A DNA stretch of 64,000 nt from NCBI RefSeq assembly GCF_040396155.1, contig NZ_JBEBOY010000012.1, positions 22,565-86,564 of the forward strand. The letters run 5' to 3'. Positions 26,501 through 34,456 of this stretch are shown piece by piece. Source of the DNA: Tissierella praeacuta_A. Lineage in GTDB: Bacteria; Bacillota; Clostridia; Tissierellales; Tissierellaceae. The position numbers and the translations under genes were made by a program. Position 1 is the stretch's first letter. Every line of letters starts with the position of its first letter. Below the pieces are notes generated by a model. The model searched no databases. It worked only from the letters and a program-made list of their open reading frames with translations, and was not told where the DNA came from.

Positions 26501-27837
26501 TTTATCAGCTGACTATATGTGCCAATAATCTCTCCATCTTTAATTTTAACAGCACCAATCTCTGTTATCATATCGTTTATAGCGGATAACCCAGTGGTTT
26601 CTATATCAAAAACTATATAGGTTGAATAATCTTTATTATCATCAAAATTCTCCACTATTTTCTTTTTATCATTTATTAAATACCCTTCCATACCATAAAT
26701 CATTTTTAAACCTAAATCCTTACCTAAACTCATGGCTTCTGGGAAACTTTGGACAACACCGTGGTCTGTTATGGCTAATGCCCTGTGCCCCCATTCCTTG
26801 GCCCTAATTGCAATCTTCTTTAAGGAAGAAACACCATCCATTGAACTCATTTGAGTATGAAGATGTAATTCTACCCTTTTTTCATTAGCATTATCCTTTT
26901 TACTCTCTTTCTGGATTTTATTAATAGATTTCAACATTATTACTAGACTCTTAGAATAGTTGTCAAAAGTTATATCTCCTTCAATCTTTACATAACAATC
27001 ATTTTTGATATTTTCAAGAAATTCAGATGATTGCTCTTCAGATAAAAACATCTTTGCTTCAATAGAATCAGTAATATCCGAAATATAAAAGGTAACAAGA
27101 GTCTTATTGTTTCTAGTTGTTCTAATTTGAAGCTGAAAAATTGTGCCTTCTACTATACAAGAACCAGTTTGCATCGTAATATCTTTTATTTTAATAGGTA
27201 CTTCTTTTATTTGCTTTCCATATATATAACACTCAGTATATGAGCTTGAAGTATTATCAGAAGAATTATATTTAGAGTTTTCAAATATATTAGTTGCATT
27301 CTCTTTTTCCTCAATACTCTTTTTATCAAAAATATCTTCATCTTCTTTAAAATTCCCATCTGATATCTTAATATTTACTTTTAATCCTATCTCTTCACAA
27401 AGTATATTTCTAATTTTTTCTATAATTTCACTATTTTCTAAGGAATAATATGATACTTTATTTGGTGCAAAAATTATAAGGGAGTCATTGCTGATCTCCC
27501 ATTTTAAACCTTCAATCCAAGAGCTGCTAGATTGAATATCTGTTTTTATAATCTCTAAAAGATTACTTTCGTAAAACTTAATTTTTTCCTCTATATTTCC
27601 TTTAATATTATATTGAATTTTTATCAATATTTGAAACTCAGCAAACTTATCTTTAAAAATTTTATTTATTTTATCGGCTATTACATTGTTAATCAACTTA
27701 GAAGATTCAAGATATATTATTAAAGACATTGTTTTTTTAATTAATTTAATCTTATTAATTACGATTTCCAAATCTTTAATCTCATTAAATCCTTCTTCTA
27801 TAATTAATTGAGAAAGATATAATCCATCATTTTTCAT
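23575..27837 (-). CDS. polC: DNA polymerase III PolC-type alpha subunit
   Basis: The replicative polymerase of low-GC Gram-positives, 1420 aa. Order of parts: N-terminal domains, an OB fold (about 215-305), a PHP domain interrupted by the proofreading exonuclease (PHP starts at HLHTQMSSMDG near 325; exonuclease IVFDIETTGLSA near 405 and VAHNASFDVGF near 485), then the rest of PHP. The polymerase follows, with GSRGSVGSSFVATM near 862, a four-cysteine zinc module (CPNCK...CPKC) near 890-915, the catalytic PDIDLNF near 945 and HPGGVMIVP near 1020. The HhH and duplex-binding C-terminus complete it. PolC type rather than DnaE is diagnostic of Firmicutes or Tenericutes-like lineages. Confidence 0.98.
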   Translation of the reverse strand: MKNDGLYLSQLIIEEGFNEIKDLEIVINKIKLIKKTMSLIIYLESSKLINNVIADKINKIFKDKFAEFQILIKIQYNIKGNIEEKIKFYESNLLEIIKTDIQSSSSWIEGLKWEISNDSLIIFAPNKVSYYSLENSEIIEKIRNILCEEIGLKVNIKISDGNFKEDEDIFDKKSIEEKENATNIFENSKYNSSDNTSSSYTECYIYGKQIKEVPIKIKDITMQTGSCIVEGTIFQLQIRTTRNNKTLVTFYISDITDSIEAKMFLSEEQSSEFLENIKNDCYVKIEGDITFDNYSKSLVIMLKSINKIQKESKKDNANEKRVELHLHTQMSSMDGVSSLKKIAIRAKEWGHRALAITDHGVVQSFPEAMSLGKDLGLKMIYGMEGYLINDKKKIVENFDDNKDYSTYIVFDIETTGLSAINDMITEIGAVKIKDGEIIGTYSQLINPERAIPEFITNLTGITDDMVKNKPTIKEVILDFIEFIGGDVLVAHNASFDVGFIREKMKLVNMELDNPVLDTLELSRAVFPSLKSHKLNLVAKHLNVSLVNHHRAVDDATATAEIFLKILDILKEKNIINFRQINTFNSNKNLSKDESFHIIIIAKNLVGLKNLYKLVSESHLKYFYRKPRIPKSLIETNREGLIIGSACEAGELYRAMIKNKSMNEIRNIVKFYDYLEIQPIGNNMHLVREGILKDENQLREINKRIYNLGRKNKKFVVATGDVHFLDPEDEIYRRILMSGQKFQDADIQPPLYFRTTEEMLDEFSYLGKEIAEEVVIKNTNLINDMVEEILPIPDGTFPPVIEGAEEELRRITYNKALEVYGDHLPEIVEKRLERELDSIIKNGYAVMYIIAQKLVWKSLEDGYLVGSRGSVGSSFVATMSGITEVNPLVPHYICPNCKYSEFFDDGSVGSGADLPDKICPKCQTKFNKDGHDIPFEVFLGFEGDKEPDIDLNFAGEYQSVAHKYTEELFGEGYVFRAGTIGTIADKTAYGFVKKYFEERGLSVNAAEINRLIQGCIGIKRTSGQHPGGVMIVPKYKDILDFTPIQYPADDKSSGVITTHFDYNAISGRILKLDILGHDVPTIIRMLEDITGVDSTKIALDEPKTMKLFTSTESLGVTRQDIKCEVGTLGIPEFGTKFVRQMLAETQPKTFSDLVRISGLSHGTDVWINNAQNLVKEKIAPLSKVISTREDIMLNLINAGMEKKKSFKIMEKVRKGKGLGPEDEEEMRSLNIPEWYIDSCKKIKYMFPKAHAAAYVMMSFRIAYFKVYFPEAFYATYFTIKANDFDANLVIEGKETVRMKIEELEELGSDITAKEKNLLTVLEVVLEMYARGYKFQNVDLYKSDSDKFIIDEEGIIPPLRSLEGLGENVARKIVEERNISRFISVEDLVNRGKVSKPVLEVLTNHGCLGDLPLSNQISLFNI

Positions 27838-27881
27838 AAGTATTTTATACCCCCTTATCCTTTAACTGGGATATGAATATA

Positions 27882-28931
27882 TTAAAGCTTTTCTATTTCT
27901 TTTATCAGCTCATCAAGTAGATTTTCTTCTTTGACTTTCTTTATTATCTCACCTTTTCTAAATATAAGTCCTTCACCTTTCCCACCAGCTATTCCTATGT
28001 CTGCCTCCCTAGCTTCTCCAGGACCATTTACTGCACAGCCCATTATTGCAACTTTTATATGTTTATCAATTCCTTCAAGTCTTCTTTCAGCTTCTTCTAC
28101 TATGTCAATTAAATTAATATTCGTTCTTCCGCAAGTGGGACAGGATATTATTTCCAATCCTTCATTTAACAAATTAAGTGATTTAAGAATTTCTCTTCCT
28201 ACTCTTACCTCCTCCACTGGATCTCCAGTTAATGATATTCTTATTGTATCGCCTATACCCATTGACAATAATGAACCTATCCCAACAGATGATTTTACCG
28301 TTCCTCTCCAAATTGGACCTGCTTCAGTAATGCCTAAATGCAATGGATAGTCTACAATATTAGACATCTTTTCATAGGCTTTAATAGTTAAAGGTACATT
28401 ACTTGCTTTCAAAGAAATCTTAATATCATAAAAATCCATATCTTCTAATAATCTAATTTGCTCTAGAGCGCTATAAACCATAGAGTCTTCATTTACTCCA
28501 TTATATTTCTCTAGAAATTCCTTTTTTAGCGAGCCAGCATTTACACCAACCCTAATAGAAATATTGTTTTCTTTACAAGCCTTCACCACTTCTCTAACTT
28601 TATCTAATGACCCAATATTACCTGGATTTAACCTTAGTCCATCAATTCCATATTTAATAGATTCTAAAGCTAATCTATAATCATATTGAATATCAGCAAT
28701 TATTGGGATTCTAATTTTCTTTTTTATATCTTCTATAGCTTTTGCGTCTTCTAAATTTGTAATTGCGGACCTAATAATATCACAGCCCGCATCTTCTAAT
28801 TTTTGTATCTGACTAACTGTAGAAGCAACATCTTTAGTTAAAGTATTTGTCATAGATTGAACTGAAATAGGGTTGTCTCCTCCAATTAGTACACTACCAA
28901 CTTTAATTACCTTAGTTTTTTTTCTAAACAA
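27882..28931 (-). CDS. ispG: 4-hydroxy-3-methylbut-2-enyl diphosphate synthase
   Basis: IspG is an iron-sulfur enzyme of the MEP isoprenoid pathway, converting MEcPP to HMBPP. The protein has the TIM-barrel start (VQSMTNTLTKD), the cluster cysteines in SCPTCGRTNIN near residue 265 and GCAVNGPGEAREADIG near 300, and lacks the plant insert. The likely start is a TTG at 28931, which follows AGGTGAT closely (349 aa). A GTG three codons earlier has no ribosome binding site. Its presence implies a MEP pathway although dxr is not in its usual neighbouring slot. Confidence 0.95.
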   Translation of the reverse strand: MFRKKTKVIKVGSVLIGGDNPISVQSMTNTLTKDVASTVSQIQKLEDAGCDIIRSAITNLEDAKAIEDIKKKIRIPIIADIQYDYRLALESIKYGIDGLRLNPGNIGSLDKVREVVKACKENNISIRVGVNAGSLKKEFLEKYNGVNEDSMVYSALEQIRLLEDMDFYDIKISLKASNVPLTIKAYEKMSNIVDYPLHLGITEAGPIWRGTVKSSVGIGSLLSMGIGDTIRISLTGDPVEEVRVGREILKSLNLLNEGLEIISCPTCGRTNINLIDIVEEAERRLEGIDKHIKVAIMGCAVNGPGEAREADIGIAGGKGEGLIFRKGEIIKKVKEENLLDELIKEIEKL

Positions 28932-28943
28932 TTTTATCACCTA

Positions 28944-29951
28944 CTAAAAAATATTAAATTTAATTATATCTCTATAAGTAACAAACAACATTAGTGATAT
29001 CAATAAAACAAAACCAACAAAGTGTATAAAACCTTCTTTTTCTGGATCTATAGGTTTACCTCTAACTAATTCTATTAGTAAAAAGACTATTCTACTTCCA
29101 TCCAAAGCTGGAATAGGCAATAGATTGAAAAATCCTAAATTCACACTAATAAATCCTAAAATATATAACAAATTATATATTCCAAGCTTTGCCTGTACTC
29201 CTACTTCATGAATAACCCCTATTGGACCAGATAAATGTTTGATTCCAACTTTTCCTTTAAAAAGCATGCCTATAAATTCAAACATTAATTTTAAAAACAT
29301 AAAAGTATTTTCAAAACCGCCTTTTATAGCAGATGATATTGATTTTTCAGATCTAGGAGCTATACCAATTATAGTTCTTCCTTCTTCATCAGCTATAGAC
29401 TTTACCATTATTTTCTTAATTTGGCCATCTCTATTAATCTCTATCTCCATTTCTTTATCTGGATTAGATTTATTTATGGAATCAACTGTAGTTTCCCAAC
29501 TATTTATCTCTACTCCATTTATACTAATTATAATATCACCTGATGCTAAGCCACTTTTCTCTGCTGGTGAACCAGGCACTGTATAATCTATAGTATTCGT
29601 CGGAACACCCGTTCCATAGGAAACAATAGATAATATAACAATTGCTAGAACAAAATTCATAATTGCCCCAGCAGCTACAACTGCTATTCTTGATAGAGCA
29701 GAAACCTTATTAAAACTTCTTGGATCATTAGAATCCTCATCTTCTCCTTCCATTTTCACATATCCGCCAATTGGCAATGCCCTTAGAGTATATTCTGTTT
29801 CTCCTTTTTTCCTCTGAAATAATTTAGGTCCCATGCCTATGGAAAATTCGTTGACTTTGATACCTACCATTTTTGCCACAGAAAAATGACCAAATTCATG
29901 CACTAATATCACTACCAGAAAAACAAAAACTGCTGATATTGCTGTTAACAT
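28944..29951 (-). CDS. rseP: RseP/RasP-type site-2 membrane metalloprotease
   Basis: An intramembrane zinc protease that cleaves anti-sigma factors and signal peptide remnants. The 335-residue protein has the zinc motif HEFGH (about 18-22) in the first membrane segment, GGYVKMEGED near 62, one PDZ domain (about 115-200), and the second catalytic motif NLLPIPALDGSR near 280 within the last membrane segments. The ATG follows GGTGGTG. In Bacillus, dxr lies between cdsA and this gene; here only 18 bp separate them. Confidence 0.95.
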   Translation of the reverse strand: MLTAISAVFVFLVVILVHEFGHFSVAKMVGIKVNEFSIGMGPKLFQRKKGETEYTLRALPIGGYVKMEGEDEDSNDPRSFNKVSALSRIAVVAAGAIMNFVLAIVILSIVSYGTGVPTNTIDYTVPGSPAEKSGLASGDIIISINGVEINSWETTVDSINKSNPDKEMEIEINRDGQIKKIMVKSIADEEGRTIIGIAPRSEKSISSAIKGGFENTFMFLKLMFEFIGMLFKGKVGIKHLSGPIGVIHEVGVQAKLGIYNLLYILGFISVNLGFFNLLPIPALDGSRIVFLLIELVRGKPIDPEKEGFIHFVGFVLLISLMLFVTYRDIIKFNIF

Positions 29952-29969
29952 TTAAACACCACCTATATA

Positions 29970-30746
29970 TTAAATTAAAAAGATACTAATATAGTAGTAT
30001 ATTACTGGAGCAGTAAAAATTATACTATCAAATCTATCTAATACACCACCATGTCCTGGCATTATAAAACCATAATCCTTTATTCCACAGACTCTCTTTA
30101 TTTTTGAAGCTACCAAATCTCCTAATTGAGCTATTATAGAACAAACTATAGAAAGTAAAATAATTTTCCATATTGGCTCCAAATTAAAATATAGGGAATA
30201 TATAATTAATAGAATAGCAGTACCAAATATTCCTCCAATAGAGCCTTCTATTGTTTTTTTAGGACTAATCTTAGGACATAACTTTCTTTTTCCAAATAAA
30301 TTACCTGCCACATATGCAAATGTATCAGTACCAAATGCTATAATAAAAACTAACCATATATACTTAGTTTTATCTAAATATGCAATGTGAAAAAGTAAAA
30401 ATGGAATATATATTATTCCCAAAATGGTCATTGAGACATCTTCTATCCTTATATTTTTATTAACTACAAATAATATAAGTAAAGTAATAATAAGTATACT
30501 AAAAAGAAGACCTAAATAATTATTTTGAAAAATTGTATTTATAAACAAAGCCGTTACTCCTAAATAACCTATAATATAAATAGGTCTAATCTTGATTTTT
30601 TCAATTGCTTGATAAAATTCTCTAAGACCAATAATGGAAACTATATAAATAGCAAAAGACAATAAATGTCCCCCTTTTGATACAATAAAAATTAACAGGA
30701 CTAAGCCAATTAGACCACTAAATAATCTCTTGCCTAAATCTTTCAC
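29970..30746 (-). CDS. cdsA: Phosphatidate cytidylyltransferase
   Basis: CdsA makes CDP-diacylglycerol from phosphatidic acid and CTP at the membrane. The 258-residue protein is a multi-spanning membrane protein with the family signature near the C-terminus (SIIAQLGDLVASKIKR, KDYGFIMPGHGGVLDRFDS). Within it, D-x-x-x-S-x-x-K-R and GHGGxxDRxD are intact. The start is GTG (30744-30746), directly abutting the uppS stop and preceded by GGAGGAATATAA, so translation is coupled. Confidence 0.95.
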   Translation of the reverse strand: MKDLGKRLFSGLIGLVLLIFIVSKGGHLLSFAIYIVSIIGLREFYQAIEKIKIRPIYIIGYLGVTALFINTIFQNNYLGLLFSILIITLLILFVVNKNIRIEDVSMTILGIIYIPFLLFHIAYLDKTKYIWLVFIIAFGTDTFAYVAGNLFGKRKLCPKISPKKTIEGSIGGIFGTAILLIIYSLYFNLEPIWKIILLSIVCSIIAQLGDLVASKIKRVCGIKDYGFIMPGHGGVLDRFDSIIFTAPVIYYYISIFLI

Positions 30747-31496
30747 TTATATTCCTCCAAATCTTCTATTTCTTTTTTGATAATCAATAATAGATAATAA
30801 TAAATGCTTTTCTGTGAAATCTGGCCATAATATATCTGAAAAATAAAATTCTGAATAAGCAATTTGATATAGCATGAAATTACTAAGTCTAAGCTCCCCA
30901 CTTGGTCTAATGAGCAAATCAGGATCAGGCTGACCTTTAGTATAGAGATAATTAGAAAAATTAACTTCATTTAAATCGTCTATATTAATTTTACCCATTT
31001 CTATATCAATTAAAAGATTTTTAATACCAAATATTATTTCATTTCTTCCTCCATAATTTAATCCAATATTTAATATCATTCCAGTATTTTTAGATGTCTT
31101 CTCTATTGTCCTTATTACTTCATCTTTTGCAAACTTGGGTAATTTTTCAATATCTCCCATAATCCGTACTTTAACATTATTTCTATGTAATTTATCCAAT
31201 TCTCGTCTTATATATTGAACTAAAATTTTCATTAATCCTTGAACTTCGTCTACAGGTCTTTTCCAATTTTCTGTAGAAAAAGCATAGAGGGATAAATGTT
31301 TTATTCCCAAATTTGATGCAGCTCCAACAATCTCAATTACTCTTTCCATTCCTTCTTGATGACCAAAATTTCTTGGTAAAAATCTTTTCTTAGCCCATCT
31401 TCCATTTCCATCCATTATAATTGCTATATGTTTGGGAAGATTTGTTATATCAATTTGTTTTTTTATCTCTTCTATGCTTTGGTTAATATCTACCAT
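30747..31496 (-). CDS. uppS: Isoprenyl transferase (undecaprenyl diphosphate synthase)
   Basis: UppS condenses isopentenyl diphosphate onto farnesyl diphosphate to build the C55 lipid carrier for peptidoglycan. The 249-residue cis-prenyltransferase has IAIIMDGNGRWAKKR near residue 25 (catalytic Asp), FSTENWKRP near 70 and the RPSGELRLSNF stretch near 195. I start at the ATG at 31496, six bases after GAGGTG; two further in-frame starts (31502, 31505) overlap that site. A strong terminator lies directly upstream, so expression depends on read-through or an unseen promoter. Confidence 0.95.
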   Translation of the reverse strand: MVDINQSIEEIKKQIDITNLPKHIAIIMDGNGRWAKKRFLPRNFGHQEGMERVIEIVGAASNLGIKHLSLYAFSTENWKRPVDEVQGLMKILVQYIRRELDKLHRNNVKVRIMGDIEKLPKFAKDEVIRTIEKTSKNTGMILNIGLNYGGRNEIIFGIKNLLIDIEMGKINIDDLNEVNFSNYLYTKGQPDPDLLIRPSGELRLSNFMLYQIAYSEFYFSDILWPDFTEKHLLLSIIDYQKRNRRFGGI

Positions 31497-31510
31497 ATAC
31501 ATCACCTCAT

Positions 31511-31545
31511 CACTAAAAACCCCTTCCTATTAAGAAGGGGTTTTT
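31511..31545 (-). terminator. Intrinsic terminator between frr and uppS
   Basis: A perfect 12-bp stem (31515-31526 with 31534-31545), A5C4TTC paired with GAAG4T5, and a 7-base loop, beginning next to the frr stop. The right arm ends in five T on the minus strand. It closes the rpsB-tsf-pyrH-frr unit. Only about 19 bases remain before the uppS start, so any uppS promoter would have to lie upstream, inside frr. Confidence 0.88.
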
Positions 31546-32103
31546 CTATATTTCCATTAATTCATCTTCTTTTTTCTTTGTAACAAGATCTAATTCTTCA
31601 ATAAATTTATCCGTTATTTTTTGTATTTCTGCCTCAGCTGATTTCTTATCATCTTCACTAATTTCTTTACTTTTTTCCATCTTTTTTAATTGTTCATTTA
31701 GATCTCGTCTTATGTTTCTAATTGCAATCTTAGCATTTTCTCCATTTTTCTTAACTAATTTTGTTAACTCTTTTCTTCTCTCCTCAGTTAATGCAGGAAT
31801 AAGCAATCTTATTACTTTACCATCATTTGAAGGATTTATGCCTAGATCAGATTTTAATATTTCTTTTTCAATTGCAGGAATCAACTTCGCATCCCAAGGT
31901 TGAATAACTAATAATCTTGGTTCTGGCGATGAAATGCTTCCCACTTGTTTTAATGGTGTTATTTGTCCGTAATAGTCTACTGTAATTTTGTCAAGTAATG
32001 TAGGATTTGCTCTGCCTGCTCTAATGCTTTGCAGTTCTTCCTTGTAAACCGAAATGGTTTTACTCATCTTTTCTTCTGCTTCCTTGTAAAGTCCAGTATA
32101 CAT
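31546..32103 (-). CDS. frr: Ribosome recycling factor
   Basis: RRF splits post-termination ribosomes with EF-G. The 185-residue protein has the three-helix-bundle family pattern: SIRAGRANPTLLDKITVDYYG near residue 28, PWDAKLIPAIEKEI near 75, LIPALTEERRKEL near 105 and a long C-terminal helix. Length is exactly typical. It lies 2 bp after pyrH, and the ATG follows GGAGG. Confidence 0.96.
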   Translation of the reverse strand: MYTGLYKEAEEKMSKTISVYKEELQSIRAGRANPTLLDKITVDYYGQITPLKQVGSISSPEPRLLVIQPWDAKLIPAIEKEILKSDLGINPSNDGKVIRLLIPALTEERRKELTKLVKKNGENAKIAIRNIRRDLNEQLKKMEKSKEISEDDKKSAEAEIQKITDKFIEELDLVTKKKEDELMEI

Positions 32104-32105
32104 AA

Positions 32106-32819
32106 TTAATCCTCCTTTACATGTGTTCCAATTTTTCCACCCAAAACAACATTAATAATATTATTGGGTTCATCAATTCCAAATACAATTAGGGGAATCT
32201 TATTATCCATACATAATGAAGTTGCTGTTGAGTCCATTATTCCAAGTCCTAAGTTTAGTATATCTATATATTTTAATACCTCAAATTTCTTTGCATTTTC
32301 ATTTAGATTTGGATCAGAATCATATACTCCATCTACACCCTTTTTAGCTAATAAGATTACTTCTGCTTCTACTTCAGCAGCTCTTAAGGCAGCTGTAGTA
32401 TCTGTTGAAAAATAAGGATTACCTGTACCTGCAGCAAATATAACCACTCTACCCTTTTCCAAATGTCTAACAGCTCTTCTTCTAATATATGGTTCAGCTA
32501 TTTGCCTCATTTCTATTGCTGTCTGTACTCTAGTATCTACTCCCAATTGTTCAAGAGCATCCTGTAATGCTAATGCATTCATAGTTGTTCCAAGCATTCC
32601 TATATAATCAGATGTAGTCCTATCCATTTCTTTAGTTGATCTGCCACGCCAAAAGTTTCCACCACCTACTACGATAGATACTTGTACGCCCAAATTGTGT
32701 AATTCTTTAACTTCGGCAGATATTTGATTAATTGTATCTATATCAATTCCAGCACCCTTAGAACCTGATAAGGCTTCACCACTTATCTTTAAGACTACTC
32801 TCTTAAATATCGGGTCCAT
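32106..32819 (-). CDS. pyrH: Uridylate kinase (UMP kinase)
   Basis: PyrH phosphorylates UMP to UDP. The 237-residue amino-acid-kinase-fold protein has KISGEAL near residue 10, VVGGGNFWRG near 50, AAGTGNPYFSTDTTAALRA near 132 and AKKGVDGVYDSDP near 158. The standard bacterial hexameric form is regulated by GTP and UTP. It sits between tsf and frr as usual. Confidence 0.97.
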   Translation of the reverse strand: MDPIFKRVVLKISGEALSGSKGAGIDIDTINQISAEVKELHNLGVQVSIVVGGGNFWRGRSTKEMDRTTSDYIGMLGTTMNALALQDALEQLGVDTRVQTAIEMRQIAEPYIRRRAVRHLEKGRVVIFAAGTGNPYFSTDTTAALRAAEVEAEVILLAKKGVDGVYDSDPNLNENAKKFEVLKYIDILNLGLGIMDSTATSLCMDNKIPLIVFGIDEPNNIINVVLGGKIGTHVKED

Positions 32820-32852
32820 TCAATTCACTCCTAATATTAAGTATAGTGTTAT

Positions 32853-32885
32853 TTAAATGGAGAACAATATTTGTTCTCCATTTAA
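32853..32885 (-). promoter_or_regulatory. 15-bp hairpin between tsf and pyrH
   Basis: A perfect 15-bp inverted repeat (32853-32867 with 32871-32885) with a 3-base loop begins immediately beside the tsf stop codon (32886-32888). No T-run follows on the minus strand (AAATAACACT), so it is not a standard terminator. It could protect the upstream 3' end, serve as a processing site, or attenuate tsf-pyrH transcription. Confidence 0.55.
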
Positions 32886-33533
32886 TTACATATTAATTTG
32901 CTTTGCAACCTCATCAGCAAAGTTTTCTTCTCTCTTTTCGATTCCTTCCCCAACTTCAAATCTTGAAAATCTTCTAATCTTTATGTTTTCTCCAATTTTA
33001 GAAATTTTCTCATTTAATAAGTCTTTAATCTTAACATCTGAATCCTTTATGAAGTTTTGATCTAATAAACATATTTGTTCGAAGAATTTTTCTAATCTTC
33101 CTTCAACCATTTTAGCAGCTACATGTTCTGGTTTACCTTCATTAACAGCTTGTTGAGTAAGTACTTCTTTTTCTCTAGCTATTTCTTCTTCTGGTACTTC
33201 TTCTCTTGAAATATATTTAGGATTTGAAGCAGCTATTTGCATAGCTACATCTTTAACAAATTGTTTAAATTCATCAGTTTTAGACACAAAGTCAGTTTCA
33301 GAGTTAACTTCTACTAAAACACCAATTCTACCACCATGTATATATGCTTCTACTAAACCCTCAGCTGCTACTCTGCCTGATTTCTTTGCAGCTTTAGATA
33401 ATCCTTTTTCTCTTAATAAGTCAATAGCTTTTTCTATATCTCCATTTGTTTCTACCAAAGCATTTTTACAATCCATCATTCCAGCGCCTGTTCTCTCTCT
33501 TAACTCTTTTACAGTTGAAGCACTAATATTCAT
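32886..33533 (-). CDS. tsf: Translation elongation factor Ts
   Basis: EF-Ts recycles EF-Tu by nucleotide exchange. The protein is 215 aa, a short form; E. coli EF-Ts is about 280. It carries the UBA-like N-terminus ELRERTGAGMMDCKNALVET and the core VNSETDFVSKTDEFK near residue 75 that contacts EF-Tu. The second core subdomain is reduced, as in many clostridial and Thermus-like forms. The ATG follows GGAGGG. Confidence 0.96.
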   Translation of the reverse strand: MNISASTVKELRERTGAGMMDCKNALVETNGDIEKAIDLLREKGLSKAAKKSGRVAAEGLVEAYIHGGRIGVLVEVNSETDFVSKTDEFKQFVKDVAMQIAASNPKYISREEVPEEEIAREKEVLTQQAVNEGKPEHVAAKMVEGRLEKFFEQICLLDQNFIKDSDVKIKDLLNEKISKIGENIKIRRFSRFEVGEGIEKREENFADEVAKQINM

Positions 33534-33554
33534 TCTATCCCTCCTATATTGTTA

Positions 33555-33597
33555 AAAATGGTAAGAGCATAAGGGAACAACCCTTTTAACCCTTACC
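33555..33597 (-). terminator. Attenuator-like hairpin between rpsB and tsf
   Basis: A two-part stem: GGTAAG/CTTACC (33560-33565 with 33592-33597) outside AAGGG/CCCTT (33571-33575 with 33581-33585). It is followed on the minus strand by ATTTTTAAC. It lies seven bases after the rpsB stop. The interrupted stem and short T-run suggest partial termination, which would lower tsf relative to rpsB. Confidence 0.6.
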
Positions 33598-33604
33598 CTT
33601 TTAT

Positions 33605-34312
33605 TTACTCTTCTGTATCTTCTATTTGCTCTCCTTGTTTTCCTTCTAAAACTGCATTAGCCATAGTTTCAGTTAATAATTTAACTGCTCTTATTGCATC
33701 ATCATTACCAGGAATAATATAATCAACCTCATCAGGGTCACAGTTAGTATCCACTATAGCAACAACAGGAATTCCAAGTATTTGAGCTTCTTTTACTGCT
33801 ATTCTTTCTTTTCTTGGGTCTACAACAAATAGAACATCTGGTATTCTATTCATATTTTTAATTCCGCCTAGGAACTTTTCTAGTCTTTCTGCTTCATGTC
33901 TTAATTTGATAACTTCTTTCTTAGGTAATAAATCAAAGATACCATCTTCTTCCATCTTAGCTAGTTCATGAAGTCTATCAACTCTATTTCTAATAGTCTT
34001 ATAGTTAGTTAACATACCACCAAGCCATCTTTGATTTACAAAATGCATATTACATCTTTTAGCTTCGCTTTCAATAGCTTCTTGAGCTTGTTTCTTTGTA
34101 CCTACAAACAAAATCTCGCCACCATCCGCAATAGCATCCTTTATGAAATCATAAGCTTCTTCTACCTTCTTAACTGTTTTTTGTAAGTCAATAATGTAGA
34201 TACCGTTTCTTTCGGTAAAAATATATTGTGCCATTTTTGGATTCCATCTTCTAGTTTGATGTCCAAAATGAACTCCGGCTTCCAATAAGCCTTTCATTGT
34301 AATTACTGACAT
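33605..34312 (-). CDS. rpsB: 30S ribosomal protein uS2
   Basis: S2 binds late to the 30S subunit. The 235-residue protein opens MSVITMKGLLEAGVHFGHQ and has family blocks RWNPKMAQYIFTERNGI, VGTKKQAQEAIE, QRWLGGMLTN and DPRKERIAVKEA. I start at the ATG at 34312, five to six bases after GGAGGTG. A longer frame from 34354 begins inside the leader hairpin and is not credible. It is the first gene of the rpsB-tsf-pyrH-frr unit, with its own promoter at 34412-34440. Confidence 0.97.
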   Translation of the reverse strand: MSVITMKGLLEAGVHFGHQTRRWNPKMAQYIFTERNGIYIIDLQKTVKKVEEAYDFIKDAIADGGEILFVGTKKQAQEAIESEAKRCNMHFVNQRWLGGMLTNYKTIRNRVDRLHELAKMEEDGIFDLLPKKEVIKLRHEAERLEKFLGGIKNMNRIPDVLFVVDPRKERIAVKEAQILGIPVVAIVDTNCDPDEVDYIIPGNDDAIRAVKLLTETMANAVLEGKQGEQIEDTEE

Positions 34313-34350
34313 ATTGCCACCTCCAAGTTTTTTTCCTCCATTTCCTTCAT

Positions 34351-34385
34351 ACATTAAAGGAACCCGTAGGCACCGCCTTTAATGT
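34351..34385 (-). promoter_or_regulatory. rpsB leader hairpin, possible S2 autoregulatory element
   Basis: A perfect 10-bp stem (34351-34360 with 34376-34385) encloses a GC-rich 15-base loop reading CGGTGCCTACGGGTT on the minus strand. It lies in the roughly 93-base leader between the mapped promoter and the rpsB start. The loop is far more GC-rich than its surroundings, suggesting selection. There is no T-run after it, so it is not a terminator. Ribosomal protein leaders are common in this position, but I cannot match a named family by eye. Confidence 0.55.
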
Positions 34386-34411
34386 CTAGAAATGTGTGTA
34401 ATCACTATAGT

Positions 34412-34440
34412 AGTATAACATACGATTAATTTTAAAGCAA
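34412..34440 (-). promoter_or_regulatory. Sigma-A promoter of rpsB
   Basis: On the minus strand TTGCTT (34435-34440) is followed after 17 bases by TATACT (34412-34417), with a TGT extension directly upstream of the -10 (TGTTATACT). Predicted start is near 34405. It sits immediately after the swrB-like gene; no terminator is visible there, so flagellar-operon read-through into rpsB is also possible. Confidence 0.72.
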
Positions 34441-34456
34441 TCATTTTTATACAAAT

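Noticed and set aside
30743..30970. 75-codon minus-strand frame inside uppS
   Set aside because: It is fully contained in uppS in another frame, with low-complexity Ile/Tyr/Leu composition and no start signal.
34313..34354. Extended rpsB start
   Set aside because: It begins inside the leader hairpin and translates the ribosome binding site; the GGAGGTG-ATG at 34312 gives the standard S2 N-terminus.
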